A stretch of DNA of 64,000 bases from DASUBV01 sp036510065 (GCA_036510065.1 DATCEO010000106.1:62001-126000); one strand, 5' to 3'; counted from the stretch's first letter, positions 24,500-33,217 are shown. Notes: generated by a model from the sequence alone, not told the origin. Made by a program: numbers and translations.

Positions 24500-25348
24500 T
24501 CAGGGCAGCGTCAGGATCTCGTGGCCATCGTTGGTGACCAGCAGGGTGTGCTCGAACTGGGCCGTGCGCCTGCCGTCGGCGGTCAGCACCGTCCAGCCGT
24601 CCGGCCAGATCTCGTAGTCGATAGTGCCCAGGGTGAGCATCGGCTCGATGGTGAAGGTCATCCCGGCTTCCATGGTGACGGTGACGTCCGGGTCGTCGAA
24701 GTGCGGGACCATCAGCCCGGAGTGGAACGTCGTGCCGATGCCGTGCCCGGTGAAGTCGCGGACCACGCCGTAGCCGAACCGGCGCGCGTAGGACTCGATG
24801 ACCCGGCCGATCGCGTTCAGCGGGCGGCCAGGCGCCACCGCCCGGATCCCGCGCATCATCGCCTCGTGGGTCCGCTCGACCAGCAGCCGGGACTCCTCGT
24901 CCACGTTCCCGGACAGGAAGGTGGCGTTGGTATCGCCGTGCACGCCGCCGATATAGGCGGTGATGTCGATATTGACGATGTCGCCGTCGGCGATCACCGT
25001 GTCGTCGGGGATGCCGTGGCAGATGACCTCGTTGAGCGAGGTGCACAGGGACTTGGGATAGCCGCGGTAGCCCAGGGTGCTCGGGTAGGCGCCGTGATCG
25101 CAGATGAACTCGTGACCGACCCGGTCCAGCTCGTCGGTGGTAACCCCCGGCGCGACATGACGGCCCACTTCCGCCAGGGCCCGGGCCGCGATCCGGCTGG
25201 CCGTGCGCATCCGCTCGATCGTCTCGGCGTCCTTGACCTCCGGCTCGCCGGTCCGCGGATACCGCTTCCCCACGTACTCGGGGCGAGAGATGCCCGCGGG
25301 GACCTGGCGCATCGGGGAAAGCCTGCCGGGCTGGAGCGTAGTGGACAT
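24500..25348 (-). CDS. map: Methionine aminopeptidase, type I
   Basis: The 282-residue enzyme removes N-terminal Met from nascent proteins in the cytoplasm. It shows the pita-bread fold motifs: DIVNIDITAYIGGVHGDTNATF with two metal Asp, DFTGHGIGTTFH with the metal His, TIEPML with Glu, and the last QFEHTLLV Glu. The leader of about 35 residues (SRPEYVGKRYPRTGEP) is typical of the actinobacterial MapA form with an N-terminal SH3-binding-like extension. Its start lies only 20 bases from the divergent miniprotein start; TAGACT eight bases upstream could be its -10. Confidence 0.93.
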   Translation of the reverse strand: MSTTLQPGRLSPMRQVPAGISRPEYVGKRYPRTGEPEVKDAETIERMRTASRIAARALAEVGRHVAPGVTTDELDRVGHEFICDHGAYPSTLGYRGYPKSLCTSLNEVICHGIPDDTVIADGDIVNIDITAYIGGVHGDTNATFLSGNVDEESRLLVERTHEAMMRGIRAVAPGRPLNAIGRVIESYARRFGYGVVRDFTGHGIGTTFHSGLMVPHFDDPDVTVTMEAGMTFTIEPMLTLGTIDYEIWPDGWTVLTADGRRTAQFEHTLLVTNDGHEILTLP

Positions 25349-25368
25349 GATCTGAAAGTCTAGTAGCC

Positions 25369-25539
25369 ATGGACGGTGAACAGAACTGGTACTTCTGCCT
25401 CGTACACAACACCGTGGAGCCCGAGGACGGCTGCGCGGGAAAGGACCGCCTGGGCCCGTATCCAACCAGAGAAGAAGCGGCTCGCGCGCTGGAGACAGTG
25501 GCCGAGCGCAACAAGGAGTGGGACGCTCAGGACCGCTGA
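25369..25539 (+). CDS. SPOR-like miniprotein of 56 residues
   Basis: The protein reads MDGEQNWYFCLVHNTVEPEDG, then KDRLGPYPTREEAARALETVAERNKEWDAQDR. This is the small actinobacterial protein often annotated as SPOR-domain containing: aromatic strand WYFCLVHN, acidic turn, G-P-Y, then a helix. Role unknown. It is divergent from map with 20 bases between start codons, so both promoters must overlap the opposite coding start, and both messages are likely leaderless or very short-led. Confidence 0.75.
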   Translation: MDGEQNWYFCLVHNTVEPEDGCAGKDRLGPYPTREEAARALETVAERNKEWDAQDR

Positions 25540-25557
25540 GCTCCCGCCCGGGACCGG

Positions 25558-25592
25558 GCCGGCGGCCGCCGTGACGGCGGTCCGCCGACCCG
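25558..25592 (+). terminator. GC-rich imperfect hairpin after the miniprotein gene
   Basis: The stretch forms GGCGG/CCGCC and CGCCGT/ACGGCG pairings with one mismatch around a very short centre. It lies between the miniprotein stop and the YbjQ-like gene and could terminate transcription. Confidence 0.35.
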
Positions 25593-25650
25593 GCCTGCCG
25601 GCCGGGTATCGTAAGACCTGTCGGCCACAGCCAGCCGGAAGGGGCGTGCG

Positions 25651-26580
25651 GTGACAGGGCAGCACCCAGGGGAGGAGCTGCCGGCGACTGCCGAGGCCCG
25701 GATGGCGGAGATCCGCGGCAGCGGCACCTGGAGCTCAGCGCTGAGCGCGGACGAGTTTGCCGCGATCAGGAGCACGGGCTTCGAGCCGGTCGGGCAGGTG
25801 CTGGGCGCGGCCGTCTACAACGTCGGCTACACCGGCGGCTACAACTGCCCCGGGGCCTGGGCCGGATACGGCGGGTTCCTGACGCCCGTGGGCGGCGCTA
25901 CGGCGGTGTCGGGGGGCGGTTCCTCGATGAGCTCGTTCGGCCCGATGGTGGCCACCCTCTACGAGGCGCGCCGCAAGGCCATCAGCCGGATGGAGGCCGA
26001 GTGCCTGGAGCTGGGCGGGCACGGCGTCGTCGGCGTCCGGCTGACCATCGGCTCGTTCCCGGCCGGCGGGCTGGAGTTCAAGGCCATCGGGACGGCCATC
26101 CGGGCGCCGGGCGCCCCCCCGCTGCGGCGGCCGTTCACCTCGGACCTGTCCGGCCAGGACTTCGGCAAGCTGGCCCTGGCGGGCTGGGTGCCGGCCGGCC
26201 TGGTACTGGGCATCTCCATCGGGTCCCGGCACGACGACTGGCTGACGGTGACCCAGACGCGCTGGTCAGGCGGCAATACCGAGGTGCACGGCTACACCGA
26301 CCTGGTCAACCAGACCCGGCATGATGCCCGCAGCCAGCTGGAGCGCGACGTGACCCGGCACGGCGCCGACGGGGTAGTGGTCCAGGAGATGACGGTCCGG
26401 GTCCGCGAGCGTGAGTGTCCCATGCAAGAAGGACGCCGGGATCACATTGTCGAGGCGACGATCATCGGGACGGCGGTCGCCAGGTTCGCCACAGACGAGC
26501 GGCCGCAGCCCGCCCCGCTGGCGATCATCTCGCTCGACCCGAAGCGCCGCCAGGCGGCGCGAGTCCGGCTCGGACCTTAG
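25651..26580 (+). CDS. Double YbjQ-like (UPF0145 / heavy-metal-binding domain) protein
   Basis: The 309-residue protein contains two YbjQ-like domains in tandem. Each half has the conserved path of a FTSDLS- or SALSADEF-type start, GxxPVGxVLG, YEARRKAISRMEAECLELGGHGVVGVRL and a closing ...FKAIGTAI strand. YbjQ proteins are pentameric in E. coli, with unknown function and presumed metal or small-molecule binding. A GGAAGGGG site precedes a GTG start. The next gene encodes a paralogue with the same double layout, so this is a duplicated pair, probably one operon. Confidence 0.8.
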   Translation: MTGQHPGEELPATAEARMAEIRGSGTWSSALSADEFAAIRSTGFEPVGQVLGAAVYNVGYTGGYNCPGAWAGYGGFLTPVGGATAVSGGGSSMSSFGPMVATLYEARRKAISRMEAECLELGGHGVVGVRLTIGSFPAGGLEFKAIGTAIRAPGAPPLRRPFTSDLSGQDFGKLALAGWVPAGLVLGISIGSRHDDWLTVTQTRWSGGNTEVHGYTDLVNQTRHDARSQLERDVTRHGADGVVVQEMTVRVRERECPMQEGRRDHIVEATIIGTAVARFATDERPQPAPLAIISLDPKRRQAARVRLGP

Positions 26581-26641
26581 CGAAGGCAGCTTGCCCGCCC
26601 ACCGGCGGTTAGCGAAGCGGCGAGGCAACGATAGGAGCGCG

Positions 26642-27517
26642 ATGACAGACCAGCAGCAGTCCCAGGGGGTTGCCCTCCCCGAGCAGGGTGGTGACATGGG
26701 CGCCCTCGGCGTGCCCCAGGACGCCATCCGCCGGCTCTCGGAGCTGCGGCCGGGACAGCCGGGCGGCATCTTTACCTCGGACCTGTCCGTCAACGAGTTC
26801 CTGCTGGTGCGGGAGGTCGGGTTCCGCCCGCTCGGGCTGGTGCTCGGCAGCTCGATCTACCACGTCGGCCTGCAGGTCGCCCGGTGGGGCAAGAGCCAGG
26901 AGCTCGACGTGCTCTCGCAGGCCATGTACCACGCGCGCGAGCTGGCCATGACCCGGATGGAGGCCGAGGCTGCGGCACTCGGAGCCGACGGGGTGGTCGG
27001 CGTTCGCCTGGACGTGGAGATGAAGGAGTTCGGCGCCGACATCGCCGAGTTCATCGCGGTCGGCACGGCCGTCAAGGCGGAGCCGGGGGCCGGCGGCGGG
27101 GGAGTGACGAACTGGCGGAACAACAAGGGCCTCCCGTTCACCTCCGACCTGTCGGGGCAGGACTTCTGGACCCTGATCCGGGCGGGCTACGCGCCGCTGG
27201 GCATGACCATGGGGACCTGCGTCTACCACATCGCCCATCAGCGGATGGGCGCCAAGATGGGCAACGTCGGGCGCAATGTCGAGATCGAGCAGTTCACCCA
27301 GGCCCTCTACGACGCGCGCGAGCTGGCCATGGCCCGGATGCAGGCCGAGGCCGAGGAGCTCAAGGCCGAGGGCATCGTGGGCGTCCAGCTCCGCCAGCAC
27401 AGTCACACCTGGGGATCGCACACGACGGAGTTCTTCGCCATCGGCACGGCCGTCCGGCCGCTGCGCGAGGACCACGTGATCCAGACCCCGACCATGGTGC
27501 TGAGCCTCGACTCCTGA
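26642..27517 (+). CDS. Second double YbjQ-like protein, paralogue of the preceding gene
   Basis: The 291-residue protein repeats the unit FTSDLS...GFRPLGLVLGSSIYHVG...ARELAMTRMEAEAAALGADGVVGVRL...EFIAVGTAV, then a second unit of the same order ending TTEFFAIGTAV. The two units are more alike than in the upstream paralogue. Both genes are about 60 bases apart. The frame extends far upstream, but GGAGCG before this ATG and the start of homology support 26642. Role as for YbjQ, unknown. Confidence 0.82.
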   Translation: MTDQQQSQGVALPEQGGDMGALGVPQDAIRRLSELRPGQPGGIFTSDLSVNEFLLVREVGFRPLGLVLGSSIYHVGLQVARWGKSQELDVLSQAMYHARELAMTRMEAEAAALGADGVVGVRLDVEMKEFGADIAEFIAVGTAVKAEPGAGGGGVTNWRNNKGLPFTSDLSGQDFWTLIRAGYAPLGMTMGTCVYHIAHQRMGAKMGNVGRNVEIEQFTQALYDARELAMARMQAEAEELKAEGIVGVQLRQHSHTWGSHTTEFFAIGTAVRPLREDHVIQTPTMVLSLDS

Positions 27518-27532
27518 TCTCAGCCCCTGACT

Positions 27533-28372
27533 TCAGCTACTGACCTCGGCGTCCGCCTCCTGCCGGGCCGCGCCCTGGTACTCCTGGTCGGGCTCGAGGG
27601 TGGCGAGCTCAAGGGTGGCGAGCTCAAGGGTGGCCGACCGGTGCTGCACCGCCCGGCCGGGCCGGTTGGTGATGACCACTTCCACGCGCTGATCGGCGAG
27701 AAAGCTGCTGATCAGGCGGTCTGAGTCCACGGTCCACACCATCACGCCGATGCCGTTGCGACGGCAGGCCCGCAGGACGCCCAGCCGGGCCAGGTGATAG
27801 TGCACCGCCACCCAGTCCGCCCCGCAGCTGCGGATGCGCGATAGCGGCGACAGCTCGCTGGCGCGCACGGCTATCCGGCGCGCCCGGCGGACCTCGCGCA
27901 GATCACGGCCGAGCGACAGCGCCGTCCTGACCTCCGGGAAGGAGCGCCGGATGGCGACGATCGAGCTGTCCTCCAGCGTCGTCGCGACGAAGTTGGCCGG
28001 GCCGAAGGTATCCAGGGCCAGCTCGATGACCTCCGTCTCGTAACCGGTCTCCTTGAGATCGAGATGACCGGCCACCCGGCCGGCCAGCAGCCGCATGACG
28101 TCCTCGACCAGGGGGACCTCGTAGCCGACGGCGTGGCACAGCTCGCCGTAGCGCAGCTGCGAGACCAGCCGGCGCGACGGCCCGGCCCGGCCGTCATGAA
28201 AGATCACCAGGGCCCGGTCCGCGGTCCGGCGGATATCGAACTCCACGTACTCGGCGCCGGTGGCCGCCGACTGCTCATAGGCCGCATAGGTGCCGGGGTG
28301 GGCCTGCTCGGATCCGCCCTGATGCGCCGAGATATGCGCCCAGCGCGGGCCGGGCTCCCGGCTCCTGAACAT
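27533..28372 (-). CDS. Glycerophosphodiester phosphodiesterase family protein
   Basis: The 279-residue TIM-barrel enzyme has the GDPD motifs HQGGSEQAHPGTYAAYEQ, then YVEFDIRRTADRALVIFHDG with the metal Glu/Asp and catalytic His, and HLDLKET. It hydrolyses glycerophosphodiesters to glycerol-3-phosphate and an alcohol; no signal peptide is seen, so a cytoplasmic role is likely. The C-terminus has a LELATLELATLEP repeat from a 15-bp tandem repeat near 27593-27634. AAAGGA five bases before the ATG at 28372 favours this start over 28411. Confidence 0.83.
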   Translation of the reverse strand: MFRSREPGPRWAHISAHQGGSEQAHPGTYAAYEQSAATGAEYVEFDIRRTADRALVIFHDGRAGPSRRLVSQLRYGELCHAVGYEVPLVEDVMRLLAGRVAGHLDLKETGYETEVIELALDTFGPANFVATTLEDSSIVAIRRSFPEVRTALSLGRDLREVRRARRIAVRASELSPLSRIRSCGADWVAVHYHLARLGVLRACRRNGIGVMVWTVDSDRLISSFLADQRVEVVITNRPGRAVQHRSATLELATLELATLEPDQEYQGAARQEADAEVSS

Positions 28373-28551
28373 ATGGATCCTTTCATCCGCAGGTGATCCA
28401 TGATCGCGCACTCAGCAGCATGCCATTGACCGCGAACCAGCTGACGACCATCTCTTGACACGGACGTGAATTGATCGCGGTATTCCGCGGCCGGGGCGCA
28501 ATGGTGCCGCTCAGGCCGGGACGGGTCCGGGCGGGGACGGGGAGCGCGGCG

Positions 28552-29220
28552 CTAGTCGGCCGGATCGGCTGGGGTGCCGCTTACCGCGTCAAGCAGCTGG
28601 GCCAGCCGGCTGCGCAGCGATGCGCCGCCGTGACTCGCCTCGTGCCGCTGGGCCGGCAGGCGGCCGCTCGCGCGGTGACTGCCCCGGCGCGGTGTCTCCC
28701 GGAGGCGGTCCGGCTCGCCCGCCGCCGCGCTCACCAGGTGCTGCGCGGCGTCGAAGGACAGCGGCGAGGTATCTGCCGGAACGGCCAGCGCCTCGTGGGC
28801 CAGCGCGCCGAGCTCGGGATCACCACGGTCGAGGGCCAGGATCGTGGCCCCGATGCGGCGGGCGTCATCGACCCGTTCCAGCAGCTCGGCCGGCGCCGCC
28901 TCGGGGCTGACCACCAGCAGCGTCTCCCGCCGGGTGGCGGCCTCCAGCCGCTCCATGCCCACCCTCAGGTGCGGCGGCGCGCCCGCCGGGTGGGACCAGC
29001 GGATGAGCGTGGGAGCGAGCTCCGGAATCTCCGCCAGCCTGCTCTCGTCGGCGAGATGAGCGGTCATGTGCCAGGGCTCGTCCTCGGGCGTGCCGACAAT
29101 GAGCAGTCCCTGCGGCGTCCGCGAGTACTCGCGTAAGGCCCGCGCGAAGGACCTGGTCCGGTCGAGCCAGCCGGTCGGCGCCAGCAGAACGCGCAGGGCC
29201 GCAACCTGATCGGCGTTCAT
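28552..29220 (-). CDS. Conserved hypothetical protein with SIS-like fold features
   Basis: The 222-residue protein has alternating strands and helices with LLIVGTPEDEPWHM and LLVVSPEAAPAELLERVDDARRIGATILALDRGDPELGALAHEALAVP. The second block resembles sugar-isomerase (SIS) domains, where an alarm-like strand is followed by GA-hydrophobic-AI and an AD/AL-VP end, but the usual SxSG motif is absent. The C-terminus (from 165) is a disordered Arg/His-rich tail. Its function is unknown. The ATG has CACCAT six bases upstream. Confidence 0.55.
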   Translation of the reverse strand: MNADQVAALRVLLAPTGWLDRTRSFARALREYSRTPQGLLIVGTPEDEPWHMTAHLADESRLAEIPELAPTLIRWSHPAGAPPHLRVGMERLEAATRRETLLVVSPEAAPAELLERVDDARRIGATILALDRGDPELGALAHEALAVPADTSPLSFDAAQHLVSAAAGEPDRLRETPRRGSHRASGRLPAQRHEASHGGASLRSRLAQLLDAVSGTPADPAD

Positions 29221-29286
29221 GCCCCCATGGTGCCCGACGGGCCGGGCGGCTGCACGTGATTCGTGACTATTTGACTACGCGTTGCC

Positions 29287-29333
29287 GGCCGTGACCAGGT
29301 GGCCCTGCCGGCCGTGACCAGGTGGCCCTGCCG
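29287..29333. repeat. 23-bp tandem duplication
   Basis: A unit beginning GGCCGTGACCAGGTGGCCCT occurs twice back to back in the gap between the hypothetical gene and npdG. No function is apparent. Confidence 0.7.
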
Positions 29334-29404
29334 GCAGCGGCCGGGGGATCTGGCGTCCGGCGGCCCCGCTGCAGCGCCGGCCCGGGCTCTGGCAAGATCG
29401 AAGC

Positions 29405-30094
29405 ATGGCCGCCAACGAGAGCTCCGCCTCCGCCGACACCGACCTTTCCGCGCTCGTCATCGGGGTGCTCGGCGGCACCGGCGATCAAGGCCGGGGCCTG
29501 GCCCGGAGGCTGGCCCTGGCCGGCCAGCGGGTGATCATCGGCTCACGGGATGCCGGCCGGGCCAGCGCGGCGGCCGCTACCGTGGGCTCGGCGCCGCTGG
29601 TCACGGGCGCGTCGAATGAGGACACCGCGGCCGCCGCGGACGTGGTGATCGTGGCGGTGCCCTGGGAGGGACACCGCGCCCTGCTCGCCAGCCTGGCCGC
29701 CCGGCTGGCAGGCAAGATCGTGATCGACTGCGTGAACCCGCTGGGCTTCGACAACCGCGGCGCCTACCCGGTGCCCGTGCCGGAGGGCAGCGCCGCGCAG
29801 CAGGCAGCGGCGGTCCTGCCCGACAGCCGGGTCGTGGGCGCGTTCCATCACGTCTCGGCGGTGCTGCTGCTGGACCCGGACGTCGCGCAGCTGGATCTGG
29901 ACATCCTGGTGCTGGGTGACGATCGGGAGGCGACCGACCTGGTGCAGGCGCTGGCCTGCCTGCTGCCCGGCGTCCGCGGCGTCTACGCGGGCCGGCTGCG
30001 CAACTGCGGCCAGGTGGAGGCGCTGACCGCCAACCTGGTCTCGGTTAACCGCCGTTACAAGGCCCACGCCGGCCTGCGGATCACCGACATCTGA
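29405..30094 (+). CDS. npdG: NADPH-dependent F420 reductase
   Basis: The 229-residue protein begins LVIGVLGGTGDQGRGLARRLALAGQRVIIGSRD, the NADP-binding Rossmann motif of Fno/NpdG enzymes, which exchange hydride between NADPH and coenzyme F420. The GAFHHVSAVLL segment and the C-terminal RNCGQVEALTANLVSVNRRYKAHAGLRITD are characteristic. It implies an F420-using cell and could supply the LLM oxidoreductase at 21128. CAAGAT lies six bases before the ATG. It is convergent with panB, only 14 bases apart. Confidence 0.9.
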   Translation: MAANESSASADTDLSALVIGVLGGTGDQGRGLARRLALAGQRVIIGSRDAGRASAAAATVGSAPLVTGASNEDTAAAADVVIVAVPWEGHRALLASLAARLAGKIVIDCVNPLGFDNRGAYPVPVPEGSAAQQAAAVLPDSRVVGAFHHVSAVLLLDPDVAQLDLDILVLGDDREATDLVQALACLLPGVRGVYAGRLRNCGQVEALTANLVSVNRRYKAHAGLRITDI

Positions 30095-30108
30095 CCCGGC
30101 ACCCGGGC

Positions 30109-30987
30109 TCAGCGGTAGGAGTGGGCCGCGTCCGGGAAGCTGCCGTCCGCCACGTCGGCCGCGAAGGCCCGGGCGGCGTCCCGCAGGGCGCCACCGACGT
30201 CGGCGTAGCGCTGGACAAACTTGGGCGTCTGCGGCGACAGGCCGGCCATGTCCTGCCACACCAGGACCTGCGCGTCGCAGGCCGGCCCGGCGCCGATCCC
30301 GATCGTGGGCACCTCGAGGGCGGCGGTCACCCGGGCGGCCAGGTCGGCCGGAACGCACTCCAGCACGATGGCGAAGGCGCCTGCCGCCTGCAGCGACTTG
30401 GCGTCCTGCAGCAGCTGCTCGCCGTCCTCGCCGCGGCCCTGCACCCGGTACCCGCCGAAGGCGTTGACCGACTGCGGGGTCAGGCCCAGGTGGGCCATGA
30501 CGGGAACGCCGGCCGCGACGAGCTCCTCGACCTGGCGCAGGATACGGTGACCGCCCTCCAGCTTGACGGCGTGCGCTCCGGCCTCCTTCAGGAACCGGGT
30601 CGCGGCGCCCAGGGCGGCCTCGGGCGAGGCCTGGTAGGAGCCGAAGGGCAGGTCCGCCACGACCATCGCCCGGCGGGTGCCGCGGACCACCGCGGCGGTC
30701 AGCGGGATCAGGTCGTCGACCGTGACCGGGATGGTGCTGTCGTGCCCGAACACCACCATGGCGGCCGAGTCGCCGACCAGCAGCACCGGGATTCCCGCCT
30801 CGTCGAACACCCGCGCGGTCAGCGCGTCGTAGGCGGTGAGCATCGGCCAGCGCTCGCCGCGGCGCTTGGCCGCCGCGACATCGCGGACGGTGACCCGCCG
30901 GTGGGCGGTCCCGCCGTAGAGAGGCTCCGGGTTTCCGGTCCGCGCGGTTGTCGCGGCCTGCCCAGGGTCAGCCTGAATTGCGGTCAT
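30109..30987 (-). CDS. panB: 3-methyl-2-oxobutanoate hydroxymethyltransferase
   Basis: The 292-residue enzyme makes ketopantoate from 2-oxoisovalerate and methylenetetrahydrofolate, the first step of pantothenate synthesis. Motifs: MLTAYDALTARVFDEAGIPVLLVGDS with the metal Asp, VVADLPFGSY, AVKLEGG, VMAHLGLTPQSV and the catalytic-Glu region LECVP. GGAGGA before the ATG at 30987 supports this start; the frame extends upstream without homology. Divergent from the TetR gene. Confidence 0.95.
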   Translation of the reverse strand: MTAIQADPGQAATTARTGNPEPLYGGTAHRRVTVRDVAAAKRRGERWPMLTAYDALTARVFDEAGIPVLLVGDSAAMVVFGHDSTIPVTVDDLIPLTAAVVRGTRRAMVVADLPFGSYQASPEAALGAATRFLKEAGAHAVKLEGGHRILRQVEELVAAGVPVMAHLGLTPQSVNAFGGYRVQGRGEDGEQLLQDAKSLQAAGAFAIVLECVPADLAARVTAALEVPTIGIGAGPACDAQVLVWQDMAGLSPQTPKFVQRYADVGGALRDAARAFAADVADGSFPDAAHSYR

Positions 30988-31113
30988 AAGAGTCCTCCGC
31001 GGTCTCGAGTCGCCCCTGTGGCGTACCCGGACTTCACGATCATGACATAGCGGGCCCGTTATCGGCAGCCGGCGGGCAGCGGAGTTGCGAAGCCGAGCCC
31101 CAAAAGCGGCCTG

Positions 31114-31142
31114 TTGCGATACGGTGTGGTTTCGTATCGTAA
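31114..31142. promoter_or_regulatory. TetR-type operator upstream of the TetR gene
   Basis: CGATACG (31117-31123) and CGTATCG (31133-31139) are perfect arms around nine bases, extended on each side by matching TT/AA after one mismatch. It lies about 35 bases before the TetR start and about 130 bases before panB, so the protein probably controls itself from here. Confidence 0.6.
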
Positions 31143-31174
31143 GTCGGCGTCCGGCACCAGCGGAGAAGGACAGC

Positions 31175-31816
31175 ATGAGCTCTCAGGTGGTGCCCGGTCC
31201 GGCCGGAAAGGCGGCGACGGGCATCGCTGGCGACCATGAGCCGCGGCGGCCGGGGCGGCCCCGCAGTGAGCAGGCGGAGCAGGCGATCATCGAGGCCGCG
31301 CTGGAGGTCTTCGCCGAGTCGGGGGCCGACGGGCTGGGCATCGAGCAGGTCGCCGCCCGGGCCGGGGTCGGCAAGGCCACCATCTACCGGCGCTGGCCGG
31401 GCAAGGAAGAACTGCTGCTGGACGCCATCGGGGCGCTGCGCACGCCGCTGCCGCAGCCCCAGGGCAGGTCGGTCCGGGCCGACCTGGCCGCCCTGGTCGA
31501 GGCGCTCTGCAAGGAGGCGGCCGATCCGCGCCGGGCGCGCCAGTTCGCCCTGCTGCACGGGGACGGCCTGAAGTACCCCCGGCTGCTGGCCCGGTATAAC
31601 CAGATCGTCATGGAGCCGCGCCGCGAGGTGATCCGGTCGGTGCTGCGCCGCGGCGTGGCCACCGGCGAGCTGCGCGAGACCACCGACGTGGACGCCGCCA
31701 TGTTCCTGCTGAGCGGGGCCGTGCTGGCCTGGAGCGGCCCGACCCGGGAGCAGTCGGGTCCCCGCTATGCCCGGCGGGTCGTCGAGGAACTGCTGCGCGG
31801 CCTCGCGGCCCGCTAA
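31175..31816 (+). CDS. TetR-family transcriptional regulator
   Basis: The 213-residue protein has an N-terminal HTH (IIEAALEVFAESGADGLGIEQVAARAGVGKATIYRRWPGKEELLLDAI) and a helical ligand domain with a C-terminal dimer region of the AcrR/TetR_C_16-like group. GAGAAGGA five bases before the ATG sets the start. The palindrome at 31114-31142 is a likely autoregulatory site. The MBL gene follows by 88 bases and may be its target. Confidence 0.88.
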   Translation: MSSQVVPGPAGKAATGIAGDHEPRRPGRPRSEQAEQAIIEAALEVFAESGADGLGIEQVAARAGVGKATIYRRWPGKEELLLDAIGALRTPLPQPQGRSVRADLAALVEALCKEAADPRRARQFALLHGDGLKYPRLLARYNQIVMEPRREVIRSVLRRGVATGELRETTDVDAAMFLLSGAVLAWSGPTREQSGPRYARRVVEELLRGLAAR

Positions 31817-31844
31817 TCACGGGCCGAGCTGAGCGCCGGCCGGG

Positions 31845-31860
31845 CCGAGCATAAGCTCGG
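31845..31860. terminator. Short hairpin between TetR and MBL genes
   Basis: CCGAGC and GCTCGG pair around ATAA 29 bases after the TetR stop. It may end the regulator transcript; no U tract follows. Confidence 0.35.
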
Positions 31861-31904
31861 AGCGATCACCAAGCGGTGCCCAGATCTCGCGAGGAGAGGC
31901 AACG

Positions 31905-32543
31905 ATGCGGCTCACCAAGCTCGGCCATGCGTGCGTCCGGCTCGAGAAGGACGGTGCCCGCCTGGTCATCGACCCCGGTGCCTGGAGCGGGCCGGACCGG
32001 CTGGCCGGAGCCCAGGCGGTGCTGATCACCCACGAGCATCCCGACCACGTCGACGCCGACGCGGTGCGCGCAGCGCTGACCGCCGACTCAGGCCTGGAGC
32101 TCTGGGCGAATTCCTCGGTCACCGCGAAGTTCGCCGACTTCGGCGGCCGCGTCCATGAGGTCTTGCACGGCGACGTGTTCACGGCGGCCGGATTCGACGT
32201 GCACGTCTACGGCGAGAAGCACGCCCAGATCCTGCCGAGCGTTCCCATCATCCCCAACACCGGCTTCGCCGTCGACGGTGCGGTCTTCCACCCCGGCGAC
32301 TCCTTCACCGTGCCGCAGGACCGCATCCCGACGCTGCTGCTGCCGGTCAGCGCGCCCTGGCTCAAGTTCTCCGAGGTGGCGGCCTACGCCTACGAGGTGG
32401 CGCCCGAGCGCGGTTACGCCATTCACGACGCGATCTTGAGCCAGCAGGGCACCGGCCTGGTCGCGAACCTGCTCAAGATGATGGCCCGGCCCGGTGACGG
32501 GCCGTTCACCCGGCTGGAGCCGGGCACCAGCGTCGACCTCTGA
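31905..32543 (+). CDS. MBL-fold metallo-hydrolase (UlaG-like)
   Basis: The 212-residue protein has the metal motif HEHPDH at 43-48 and an early LGHACVRLE strand, plus VFHPGDS and IPTLLLPVSAPW later, as in UlaG-like L-ascorbate-6-phosphate lactonases and related beta-lactamase-fold hydrolases. Its substrate is not known. AGGAG precedes the ATG. Convergent with the Tat-exported protein gene, with eight bases between stops. Confidence 0.85.
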   Translation: MRLTKLGHACVRLEKDGARLVIDPGAWSGPDRLAGAQAVLITHEHPDHVDADAVRAALTADSGLELWANSSVTAKFADFGGRVHEVLHGDVFTAAGFDVHVYGEKHAQILPSVPIIPNTGFAVDGAVFHPGDSFTVPQDRIPTLLLPVSAPWLKFSEVAAYAYEVAPERGYAIHDAILSQQGTGLVANLLKMMARPGDGPFTRLEPGTSVDL

Positions 32544-32551
32544 GCAGGCAG

Positions 32552-33217
32552 TTACGCGGGCGCGATGGTGGTCACCGTGCCGGAGTGGCCCTTGAACTTC
32601 AGCCCGCCGTCCGCGGAGTCCACGTACAGGACGCCGCCCCTCGCGGGGACGGCCGGCTCCGCCTGCGGCGTGAGAGCCAGCAGCCCGTCCAGGTTCATCT
32701 GACCATGATTGTCCGGTGACGGCACGACCCGCTCCACGCCGGTCAGGTCGTTGTTCTCCAGGTCCAGTGACGCGCCGCCGCTGGCCTCGGGGGCGATCGA
32801 GATGATGGGGTGATCCGTCCCGGTGGCCACGGCCAGGCCGGTGCGCTCGTTCCCGCCGCCGTCCAGGTAATTCAGCTTGACGAATGTGCCGGCGCCGCCC
32901 TGGGCAAGCAGCTCAAGGTTGCCTGCGGAAAGAGAAGTGATAAAGGCGAGGTTACTGATCGACTGGCCATTGCCGGCCAGCTGATTTTTCAGGTACGCGG
33001 TGCTAATTCCGCCATCTGACTGGAAATGGACAACTGCTGGCTGGACCTGGCTGGACATAGCTGGCTCGATCCTCCTGGGCGGTGGCTTGACCGGCGGCGC
33101 CGGGACTGCCGCCGCCGCTCTTGACCGGCCGGATTGCGTTGTGCCCGCAGCCGCAGCCGTCAGGCCGGCGCCCACGATAAAGCGCCGACGCGAGAACCTT
33201 CGCTTTCTGGCGCCCAT
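32552..33217 (-). CDS. Tat-exported protein of unknown function
   Basis: The 221-residue protein has a twin-arginine signal FSRRRFIVGAGLTAAAAG and a Pro-rich linker to about residue 52. The mature part is beta-strand-rich and Gly/Asn/Asp-rich (SISNLAFITSLSAGNLELLAQGGAGTFVKLNYLDGGG) and ends GGVLYVDSADGGLKFKGHSGTVTTIAPA, a strand pattern I associate with trimeric appendage or tail-like beta proteins. Function unknown. GGAGCC before the ATG is a usable ribosome site. Confidence 0.65.
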   Translation of the reverse strand: MGARKRRFSRRRFIVGAGLTAAAAGTTQSGRSRAAAAVPAPPVKPPPRRIEPAMSSQVQPAVVHFQSDGGISTAYLKNQLAGNGQSISNLAFITSLSAGNLELLAQGGAGTFVKLNYLDGGGNERTGLAVATGTDHPIISIAPEASGGASLDLENNDLTGVERVVPSPDNHGQMNLDGLLALTPQAEPAVPARGGVLYVDSADGGLKFKGHSGTVTTIAPA

